Part shown: positions 54,613 through 64,000 of the stretch, in pieces
Layout: each line of letters opens with the position of its first letter
How positions within the stretch are numbered: the first letter of the stretch is position 1
From: Leptidea sinapis
Lineage: Eukaryota; Arthropoda; Insecta; Lepidoptera; Pieridae
Reading direction: 5' to 3'
DNA: 64,000 nucleotides
NCBI RefSeq assembly: GCF_905404315.1
Contig: NC_066286.1
Location: 12,655,501-12,719,500, forward strand
Notes under the pieces: model-generated
Told to the model about the DNA's origin: nothing
The model's input: the letters and a program-made list of their open reading frames with translations, nothing else
Database searches by the model: none
Translations under genes and position numbers: made by a program

Positions 54613-54934
54613 TGTTCAGGCACTTATCTACGTGAAAGACACTTTTAAGGTGTAGCATGGGATAATGGGTTTTTGGGGAAGTTCAATAAAAATATTAATT
54701 ACTATTTATTTTTAAGAAATATTTTCAATATTTTCAATTTAATCGACAAAAAATTGCAATATTTGAGATAGCGTTGTAAATGGTACATGTCGGCAAGTTT
54801 CTTGTGATTGAACAATGCAAGGGTCTGGTTCTACAGGGTGACCCGTATGTATATTCGTGTGTTCTTCTCTTCTGTGTTTTTTTTAGAGATATCAATAGAA
54901 AATAACAATAATCGTTAATAGAATAAAAATTAAT
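54613..54934. other. Unassigned sequence with a possible LINE tail scrap
   Basis: Text near 54835-54890 (GGGTGACCCGTATGTATATT, CGTGTGTTCTTCTCTTC) faintly recalls the family J tail. Confidence 0.3.
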
Positions 54935-55031
54935 TAATTTGATTGTATAAAAATACGCAATTATTTTCATACTTTTTAGTGCATATTTTACTATTGTTTT
55001 GGAATAGTGTTTTTGAAGTCGGTCGTTTTTT
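54935..55031 (-). repeat. Repeat B copy 2, inverted relative to 48449-48548
   Basis: The reverse complement matches repeat B copy 1 (ACCGACTTCAAAAACACTAT, ATGCACTAA, ATAATTGCGTATTTTTATAC). The two copies face each other about 6.4 kb apart. Confidence 0.6.
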
Positions 55032-57796
55032 GTTTATTTTTTTTTTAGATTTTAGTGAATCTGAACTACACCAACTAATAATTTGTGTAGATCTACTTAA
55101 TTTTGAAATGCAGCAATGAACGTAAGCGCATTGTAATTTTATTACAGACAGTTAGAAATTCTGTCACAGATGGCACCCTTACTGTAAGTCGCTAAGGAGT
55201 TCCATTGATCATCATATTACCGTAACGACGTCACGTTAGGTGACCCAAATATCCGGATAACATAAAAAAGATTTGGCCTAGTATCGTTAATTTGCTCCTA
55301 AGAATTGGAGAGTTCCGTTACCTTGTCATGGATTCCATGATCAGAACCTAACCAAACTATCACTGAACTTTCTTTGAAGTATATCCTTTCCAACAAAAAA
55401 GAATTATCGTAATCGGTTGGCGCGATATTGAGTTATTATTAAATTTATCGCGCACATGCTTATAGTAAATTAATGACTTTTAAGGTTTTCATATGGCCAT
55501 TGTCAGATCTAGACCAAATTCCAATGGGACACGGGAGGCACCAGCTTTCTAATAATTAGTCTACATATCGGGTGTTACCAGGCAACCTCCGAGCACGGAA
55601 GGGTTCCGTGGAGTTCCCTATAACTGAATCATTGGCAACAAAGTTCTGTAGTTTCAGAAAAAAAAATTCAAAGTTTATTGTATACTCGTTTTGCTAGTAC
55701 AATGCAATGTACAGTTCCTATTTATTAAGGGTCCATTTTCAGCTGTTGCAGCGAAATCCATTTCTGCTCTTTGTTTTTTTATAATTCAAAGAACTATTAA
55801 TACAGATTATTTGATAGCTATGACTAATTAGATTTTTTTTTAATCAACTTTGCCAATATATTCAGAACCATGGTCCAATTGCCATGCCACTTTTAGGATG
55901 TAGCTGTTTTACACTCTATAGGTATAAAGGCTACATATCCATAAATATAATTAAACTGTAACAATGTCTGAAATAAATATTTTAAGAAAAATTTATATGG
56001 TCTATATTTGAGCAACAGAAGGAAAAACAACAAGTTGAAACAACAAAACTACGGCATGAGATTGAATGCATGTAATTTACCGATATATTCCTACAGGTCT
56101 AACCTTAAGGTAATTTAAATTTACCGCAGAAATTTTTCCCACTATTTTACATTTGGTAATAAATAAACAGACTCAACTGTCTCAACAAAAATCAGAAATA
56201 TTTGATTCTAACTATCCCGCGTTATACTGTTGTTTGGTTCGTGTAATTGATTTTTTTTGTTAAATTTTCTTCGCACTAGAAATTTATTTAAATTTGATAT
56301 TTATGAACTTTTAGAGACTGAGCGTTTGGAGATTAAATAAAACAACTGCTTCACTGTGAGGAATATGTGTGAAGATGATATATTTTACTTCAGTTACATG
56401 ATATATATACAAAATCCTTAAAACTAGTCAACCAATTACAATTGTTACTTAAAAAATATTTACAAGTTTAGAAAACACACACCAATACCAAAGCTTACAT
56501 TTTGACCAACACTTAAATGCTTCACTCAATAAGAACTGAGAACAATATCATGTGTTCTATCTCGCTCCAAAACTAATGCTATCGCAGTAAACCGGCCAGC
56601 GAGCGCGCGCTTGTGTAAACTCGCGTCGAACCTCGATCATCCGATGTCAATGAGCATTTAGCACCCACTCTGTCGCTCATTGATTAAAATTGAATGAATA
56701 GTGATCGACGCCGCGACGCTTCAGTCGAGTACGCTAGGCCCCGCTGTGAGGCTGTGCAACGCGGAGCATATGACCGATCACGTGAGTATATCTGCGGTCC
56801 TCAAGAGAACGTGACGATGCTTGTACTTCGATGAGATGACCACTGGCAATCTGCACGATTCCATGACTTGATGCACAGCATCATGAAATGGTTCCTATAA
56901 GAGCCAATATTACGGCATATAAAATAAAATGTTGTTTTCAGAACGAATCCTTCGGCATACGCTTATTACAGCCAATATGCACGATTAATACTTCCAGGAT
57001 CCATAATGCTACGAAGGTATTACGTTACAAGTTAGATATTAGACATTTGTATTAATTGATGTTATTGGTTGTAGGTACAGCTACAAACTTGAATATTAAT
57101 TAGGGGTGGCCAGCAGAGGAGTTGGAAGTACACTGACGATCCCTTGTATTGTCAGAATCAATACATTTTGCTGACACAGGTATGACCAATATAGACAGCA
57201 AGCAATATACAATATATTACGTATGTATAACAGTACAAAGTCAGGAGTATAGCTACTGGCTATAAATAAGACGACATTATAAAATGTAAGGAAGATAAAC
57301 CTGTAAAAGTCTGAGAGTATAATATAAGGAATTTTATCACTTAAATAGATACTTTTAATATTTTTAAAAGCTATGTTTAGAGCTAATGGCCGTTATTAAA
57401 TAATAATCAAAGTAAATACTAATAGTCGTTGTTACTTAGAATACTTCAACTTTAACAACCAAAAGGTGTTTCATTTTTAATATAATATATAGTTCATTTG
57501 TAATTTTTTGTTGAGTGATAAATACAAAACGCAATATATCTTCTAAAAACCTTAACAATATTTTTACCATGATATCATGAACGAGGTTTAATTTCCGTCG
57601 CTTCATAATATGTTTTTTTGAAACAACATTATCTCTGTAATCCTTTACGCGAAAATAAGGCACCCGACACGATTTGTAGAGCTTAGGAGTATCAAACAAA
57701 AGGCGTGTCTTATGTAATGGAAATGAATGAAATTAATATTATTAATATGATATCATAATTTTGATGATTTTATTTTTTAATGTGCTTTTATTCCAC
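55032..57796. other. Unassigned sequence with a GC-richer island
   Basis: No gene is supported. A patch around 56575-56790 is clearly richer in G+C (for example CCAGCGAGCGCGCGCTTGTG, GTGATCGACGCCGCGACGC) than its surroundings. Text at about 55140-55640 looks like old repeat but was not matched inside the window. Confidence 0.4.
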
Positions 57797-58430
57797 TAAG
57801 ACAACATACATTGCTATGAAGACGACCCTACTGGAGATGGCGTATACACGGGCCATGCAGGTCTCTCTTGGGAAATCATCGAGCAGTGCCAGAAGAAACT
57901 TGTGCTTTCTATCGACTTTTCTCTTGAGAGGGTCACGGAATAGGGTAAAATGAATTTTGTCCAATTTAACCCCCCGGAGACACAAGTTTGCGCGTTTACA
58001 ATAAAAAAGCCCCATTTTTCGTATCACCACTCTTCGACAACACTTCACTTAAAGCCTCGCCTAGTATTCTAATACTGGGCCTCGAAATCTCGAGCGATTG
58101 TCAATCCCGCGATCATTTGGAAAGCAAAGCCAAACTGGCTTTGAAGGAGCTGGGTGCCATAAATAGAGCATGGCAATACTTCAAGCCAGCCCGACCTAGA
58201 TAATGCTAGCGCTCTACAAAGCGCAGGTCCAGCCAGTCATCTTTGTTCTGGTATCAGCTCGAACCATTTGACCGCCTGCAGCTCAGAGCTGTTCAAATTG
58301 TCGGCGACCCAGTGAACTGTGACTCTGTGAACGGCTGGCGTTGCGTAGACATGTCGCTACATTGTGTGTCTTCTACCGCATTTGTCGCGGGGAGTGTGCC
58401 GAAGAGCTGTTTCACGTGATTCCTGCCGCC
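57797..58430 (+). mobile_element. Family J LINE fragment, diverged
   Basis: Plus-strand text follows the RT palm to C-terminal part: HCYEDDPTGDGVYTGHAG (ADD altered to EDD), then SPLFDNTSLKASPSILILGL, EISSDCQSRDHLESKAKL and GAINRAWQYFKPA. Frameshifts and deletions follow. It is more diverged from the two long copies than they are from each other. Confidence 0.78.
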
Positions 58431-58723
58431 AAATTCTCCCATCGCATGACACTACTACTTTTAGAAGTAACTATAAAGATAAATGACAAACCTAACTAAC
58501 ACGTTAGTGAGCCAGAAACACCCACAACATGTTCGCGATGTAATCAAACGTTTTCAACATAAAGGTTTGGGCCTTAATAAAGATTGTACCTTCAAAAAGA
58601 TTTCGTTTATGATTTCTCTATTTTCACAATGTGGTCTGCTAACAGAGAGATACCTATATTAGTTTTGGCTTTATTGTTTTAAACATTTTAAGTGCCGAAA
58701 CACAATTCAAATATATTTCATAA
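58431..58723. other. Unassigned sequence
   Basis: Short AT-rich spacer before the minus-strand LINE tail. Confidence 0.4.
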
Positions 58724-61700
58724 TTTTTTTTTTTTTTTGTTATGGAATAGGCGTACAAACGAGCGTACGGGTCACCTGTTGTTAAGTGATCACCGCCGCC
58801 CACAATCTCTTGCAACACCAGAGGAATCACATGAGCGTTGCCGGCCTTTAAGGAAGGAGTATTCGCTTTTTTTGAAGGTACCCATGTCTTATCGTCCCGG
58901 AAACACCGCACAAGGAAGCTCATTCCACAGCTTTGTAGTACGTGGAAGAAAGCTCCTTGAAAACCGCACTGTGGAGGACCGCCACACATCCAGATGGTGA
59001 GGATGATATCCTAACTTGTGGCGTGTCGTGCGAAGGTGGAATTCGGCGGCAGGAATCAGGTTAAACAGCTCTTTGGAACACTCCCCGTGATAAATGCGGT
59101 ATAAGACACACAATGAAGCGACGTCTCTACGCAACGCCAAGTGATCCAGCCGTTCACAGAGCACTGGGTCCCCGACAATTCGAGCTGCTCTGCATTGCAC
59201 GCGGTCAAATGGATCGAACTGATACTGGGGTGCGCCAGACCAGAGATGACAGCAATACTCCATGTGTGGCCGGACCTGCACTTTGTAGAGCGCTAGTATG
59301 TGGGCCGGCTTGAAGTATTGCCGTGCTCTATTTATGACGCCCAGTTTCTTTGAAGCCAATTTGGCTTTGCCTTCCAGATGACCACGAAATTGGCAATCGC
59401 TCGAGATTTCGAGACCCAGTATTCTGATACTATGCGCGGCTTTAAGAGAAGTGTTCTCGAAGAGCGGTGATACGACAAATGGGGTTTTTTTAGTGGTAAA
59501 CGCGCAAACTTGAGTCTTCTGGGGGTTAAATTGGACAAGGTTGAATTTACCCCATTCCGCGACCTTCTCAAGAGAGGACTCGATAGAAGACACAAGTTTC
59601 TCCCGGCACTGGTCGACGATTTCCCGAGAGAGACCTGCATGGCCTGTGTCGGCATCACCAGTGCTATCGTCTGCATAGCAATGAATGTTGGAGGTGTCCA
59701 ACATATTGATATGCAGAAGAAACAGCGTGGGAGACAGCACACAGGCTTGGGGCACTCCAGCATTCATGGGCTTCGGGTTCGAGCAATATCCGTCGACAAC
59801 GACCTGTATGCTGCGCCCAGTGAGGAAGCTGGAGGTCCACTTGCACAAGCTCTCGGGAAGCCCAAATGATGGAAGTTTGGAGAGGAGCGCCTTGTGCCAT
59901 ACACGATCAAAGGCCTTCGCTATATCCAGGCTAACTGCCAGGCCTTCCCCCTTGCTTTCAATAGCCGCTGCCCATCTATGTGTTAGGTATACCAGAAGAT
60001 CACCTGCCGACCGACCATGGCGAAACCCGTATTGTCGGTCGTTGATCAACTGGTGACACTCTAGATATACCAAGAGCTGACGGCTAATTATGCTCTCCAT
60101 GATTTTGGAGAGCAGGGAGGTAATAGCAATAGGCCTGTAGTTTGCCGGATCCGAAATGTCTCCTTTTTTTTGAATCGGATGGACAAGGGCTGACTTCCAT
60201 GAGTCAGGGACTACGCCTTTAGAATAAGAGTGCCGGAATAAACGCGTTAGCACCGGCGTCAACTCAGGGGCACACGTTCTAAGCACGATTGGAGAAATGC
60301 CATCCGGCCCGCTCGACTTTCTGATGTCCAACGAAAACAGAGCTCGCCTTACAGTTTTCTATCTGAACTGTACTTCAGGCATAGAGCTCTGACACCACGG
60401 GATGGTCGTCGGTGTTTTTCCGTTGTCGTCAAGAGTCGAGTTGGAGGCGAAAAGAGTGCACAAGAGATCGGCTTTCTCTATTGCCGTATGGGCCAAGGTG
60501 TCATTCCTCATGTGCAACGGCGGCATGGACGGCTGGCTGAAGTTACCAAGAGCAGCTTTCGACAACGACCAGAACTTGAGTGTTCCGGTCGGGTAACTGG
60601 AAAGCTGCTCGCCGATTTTGACGACGTGTTTTGACTTTGCACGGGCGATTTGCCGCTTAAAAAATCTGGAGGCACGGTTGTATTTCCTCTTAAGAACCGT
60701 GCAGTTCGGATCCTTTGTGCCCAGCGCCGCAACCCAAGTTCGATACGCCTGTTTTTTGCAGTCAGATGCTGCTTTAACAGACGCATCGAACCAGGGCTGT
60801 GATCTGCCACCGATGGGTACTACAGAGTTTGGTATAAAAATATCCATACCCTGTAGTATCACATCGGCTACTGCAACGGCGCAGGCACTAGGATCATCCG
60901 AAGGGAAACAAACCCTGCCCCAAGGGTAGGATGCAAAAAAGGAACGCATCCTATCCCAATCTGCTGACTTGTAGTGCCAAACGCGGCGGGTCGCTGGAGG
61001 TCTGCGACGTTGGCGTCGGATAGGCACTACACTCCTGACCAGGCAATGGTCGGACGTTCCGAGAGGGGCGTCGACAAAGACCTGGTAACCATCGGGATGT
61101 GTAGTCAGCAGAAGATCCAATAAGGACGGCATGTGGCTATCCACATCCGGGAGCCGCGTTGGCGACTCAACCAATTGGGACAGACCATACGCCAATGCAA
61201 AATTATGCACAGATCGCCCTGCGTAGTCTGTGGTACGTGATCCAAGCCATTCGGCATTGTGCCCGTTGAAATCACCCAAGACTACGATTTCAGCGGAGGG
61301 GATCTGTGCAAGTACGTCGTCAATTGCCGCTTGAACGCAGCACATGAGATGATCGGTTTCTGCGTTACCACTATGGGACCTGTAGACACACGCATAGATG
61401 CGGACGCGGTCCTCTAAATCTACGCGGAGCCAGAGAGTGGACAGGTCCCTACCCTCAAAATTGCCGAGACGGCGACAGCAGATATCCTCCCTAACGTACA
61501 CACATACCCCGGCATGAGGCAAAAAATTGTGCTCAATTTTGTACCCGGGGTACGTTAAATATGACGTATCGCTAGGTCGAGATATCTGCGTCTCAGTAAG
61601 GAAACACAAGGCTGGCTGCGCCGTCTCAAGGTGGTGGTGGACGACGTTTAAATTTGAGTGAATTCCCCTGATATTGCAAAAGTTCACGTTGAGTGTGGAG

Positions 61701-62113
61701 CGGGGTGCCGTGGTGATACTGCCTCGTTTGTCCTTGGTCATGCGCGGTTCTGCCCAGAATACGAAGGGCAGCCCGAGCTAGAGTGCCCGGGAGGGATTCT
61801 CCAACTCTGGTAGAGCCGGTACCCTCCTGGGGTAAAATCTTTTTGAGTACCGCTGTCATATTCGGGTGGAGGGGTGGGGGGGAATGGCCACCGGTCCTCG
61901 ACACTAATCTCTGCGAAACATAGCGGCACTAGGCCGCTACTTCACGCCGGTATTCTGTGCGAGTGTGGTAATTAACCCGGACGAGTCTGGCCCGATTGTG
62001 CTGACGTCAAAAGACGGCAGCGTGACTCTCCTACTTCTAAAAAGCCCTTAGTCGCCTCTTACGACACCCATGGGCCTGGGACTCCCCTATTCTTTTTACG
62101 CCCCGGGAAAAGT
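58724..62113 (-). mobile_element. Jockey-like LINE (family J), nearly complete copy
   Basis: A 3.4-kb minus-strand element from the leader (ACTTTTCCCGGGGCGTAAAA, ending at 62113) to a poly(A) tail (T run at 58724-58738). Leader, endonuclease, RT, C-terminal domain and tail are all present. ORF2 runs from 61741 toward 58790 in one frame with only two stop codons and two small in-frame deletions visible. No flanking duplication was found by eye. Confidence 0.9.
58790..61741 (-). pseudogene. Family J LINE ORF2 (endonuclease + reverse transcriptase), two stops
   Basis: 984 codons in one frame. Endonuclease: NFCNIRGIHSNLNVVHHHLE, LCFLTETQISRP, YRSHSGNAETD, IVVLGDFNGHNAEWLGSRTT, GTSDHCLVRSV. RT: SSGPDGISPIVLRTC, NYRPIAITSLLSKIMESII, DRQYGFRHGRSAGDLLVYLT, VSLDIAKAFDRVWHKALLSK, HCYADDSTGDA. 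C-terminal: HLWSGAPQYQFDPFDRVQ and FLPRTTKLWNELPCAVFPGR. Defects: TAG at 60361-60359 (the copy at 23 kb has GAG there) and TAA at 58891-58889 (TAC in the 54.3-kb copy), plus loss of one codon before MLDT and two codons after TGDA. The initiation site is taken as the first ATG (61741); an overlapping upstream frame to 61904 may be leader or a small ORF1. Confidence 0.85.
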
Positions 62114-62987
62114 GCAGGGCTGTACAGTACAGTGTATAGTAAAATATCAAAGCAGTACATTCCAACGTTTACTACTAAACAGCACAAAGTGTATATTGTG
62201 TGTATAATAAATAATATAAAATTATCACTTAATTGATTTATATAATTACACATTCATAAAAAAATTTGCCCTATAGACAACGCCCTTTACATTTTCAGTC
62301 TATCTTTAATATATGCCCTTCAGGAAATCGCAAGCTGACGGCGTTCATTGTAAATCTTAATGATAACACTGAAAGTTTCGTGAAATACGAAAGTAAAATT
62401 TACTGAGGAAAATCAAGTTAGTAGCTCACAACTTACGAATTGGATATAATTCTAATAACTTCTCGTAAACGACTTTCTTTCGGGAAGCTCCAATGGCAGT
62501 TTGCTGGAGGAACTACTAAGCACACTTTATGAAGATAGCTTTACTAATACAAGTGGATTATGTTCCACTGGTTTTTTATTGCAATATTTAGGAATTAGAC
62601 TTCACAATCGAATGGTTTAGTTTTTATTTTGTTTTACTAAACACTAAAACACTACAAAACTATTTGATATTCAGTTCATTCGATAATTGAATTGGTATGC
62701 ATCGCGGATCTATCACAGACAAGCCTTTGATTCACAATTTTACACTATTCACAAGTTTGAACTTAACAATTCTAAATCTGCACTATTGTTATATTTTCAC
62801 TTTATAATTTAAAAAACAGATTGTTTTAGTTTTGTTTCCAATTATTTTAGGGATGGTTAATTTATGTGTTGATATAATTTGTATTGGAATTTTCTAAAAT
62901 AGATCCAAAAAAAATTGCAAAAGTTCAAAAGAATCAAAAACATAGTAAGCATTTATGAAAAACTTTGCATTTTTTTTATGACAATAA
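62114..62987. other. Unassigned sequence
   Basis: AT-rich; no supported feature. Confidence 0.4.
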
Positions 62988-63255
62988 AAGATGAGACGAG
63001 CAGGATGTTCAGCTGATGGTGATTGATACGCCCTGCCCGCTACAACGCAGTGCCGCTCAGGATTCTTGAAAAACCCAAAAATTCTGAATAGCACTACAAT
63101 TGCGCTCGTGATCTTGAGACATAAGATGTTAAGTCTTCTTTGCCCAGTAATTTCACTAGCTACGGTACCATTCAGGCCAAAATACAATAATACTTACACA
63201 TTACTGCTTCACGGCACAAATTAGTACCCATAATCTAGCCAGCAACCTGTGCACA
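62988..63255 (-). repeat. Interspersed repeat family A, copy 7 (reverse)
   Basis: Reads GACGAGCAGGATGTTCAGC, GATACGCCCTGCCCGCTACA, the hairpin (AGTGCCGCTCAGGATTCTTG and AAATTCTGAATAGCACTAC), AGTAATTTCACTAGCTACGG and CATAATCTAGCCAGCAACC. Confidence 0.75.
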
Positions 63256-64000
63256 CACTCACACTGGTGGCATCAAATGGTTGTCCCCAGTCCCATTCTG
63301 ATTCGCTTACGAGTTTTAGCGTGATTGCGATAAAAGTGTGTCGTATAAGAAGTCGCGGACGGCCGTTCATACAAATTAAATCTAGAACTTAATAGGAGCA
63401 TAAAACAAAAAACTCTCATAGTATATAGATAAGCACTTCCAAGTTTACCAAGTTTCAATATGAGCAATAACAATAAAGAGTGACGTCACGTTCCAAGCTC
63501 GCTGTAGCCTGAATATAACTACTACTACTTCTTCTCAAAATATGATTGTATTTTTGGCTCCGACTCCCACACAAAGGCTAATGTGCACAACATATAAATA
63601 GCTGGCGAATATTCATGAAAAGTTTCAAGCACAGTATCTTTGCATTTAAATGACATTATTAAACCATGATTTCCTCGTTTAGGTCAATAAACTAATTTAC
63701 AATATCTTTTGTACACATTATTACACAATGAAGAGATAATAAAGTTATTTAAAATTTTAAAATTGGGTGAGCACGATATTTGGCTTAGTTTTTACCATTG
63801 ACATACATGTTACCAAATATATAAAAACAAAATAAAAGTTCTAGAGCTTACAGTGCGACGTCACTCTTTGTTTTTATTTCATTTTAAAACTTATTTCGTT
63901 ATTCTAACTGTTTTTAATTATATTGAACAAATTGCCGCTTATTTTCTTTTATTGCATTTGGTTAAAATTATCCGTGAATGTTTTTGTGGTTATGGAATGG
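63256..64000. other. Unassigned sequence at right edge
   Basis: No supported gene or repeat. Confidence 0.4.

Noticed and set aside
1..64000. A previously undescribed multi-gene system or host gene cluster
   Set aside because: Coding content is two host genes plus transposon proteins; no cluster of unknown co-oriented genes is present.

Overview
The window looks like nuclear DNA of a lepidopteran insect (moth or butterfly). It is A+T-rich, and its genes have short exons with GT/AG introns of several kilobases. About half the sequence is transposable-element debris of kinds common in Lepidoptera: Jockey/CR1-like and RTE LINEs, a Penelope-like element, mariner/IS630-type transposons, hAT-like and Harbinger-like MITEs, and tRNA-derived SINEs. 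Species was not determined.

Two host genes could be rebuilt from exon fragments. (1) At the left edge, on the minus strand, lies part of a two-pore-domain potassium (K2P) channel gene. Three exons join in phase and encode the first transmembrane helix (6545-6716), the extracellular cap (5329-5411) and the first pore loop (1030-1195). The rest of the channel lies beyond position 1. A basic exon at 12812-13246 is phase-compatible and may be the cytoplasmic N-terminus. (2) On the plus strand, four exons (16077-17176, 20980-21100, 31099-31224, 34979-35176) encode an apparently complete type II Golgi glycosyltransferase of family GT49, like beta-1,4-glucuronyltransferase 1. The gene spans 19.1 kb, and its second and third introns are loaded with transposons.

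Layout. 0.3-7.6 kb: K2P exons among repeats and LINE fragments. 7.8-8.7 kb: deleted mariner-like element. 9.2-12.6 kb: two-ORF LINE that has lost its reverse-transcriptase core. 12.8-16.1 kb: candidate exon and mostly unique DNA. 16.1-35.2 kb: GT49 gene; intron 2 holds inverted repeats and a Jockey-like LINE split by an RTE insertion, and intron 3 holds a MITE and an RTE fragment split by another LINE. 35.7-37.3 kb: second copy of the deleted mariner and a LINE 3' end. 39.4-43.3 kb: LINE and mariner remnants. 43.9-55 kb: SINE, further transposase, Penelope and hAT-MITE remnants. 57.8-62.1 kb: a diverged LINE fragment and an almost complete minus-strand LINE. 62.1-64 kb: one more repeat copy and unique DNA.

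No host gene is supported with confidence to the right of 35.2 kb, apart from one weak ORF with a membrane anchor at 44432-44632. I found no evidence for a new multi-gene system. The most useful observations are the two rebuilt host genes, an unusual residue in the K2P pore, several transposon structures with intact target-site duplications, and two nested insertions. All family assignments come from reading translations by eye; no database search was run.
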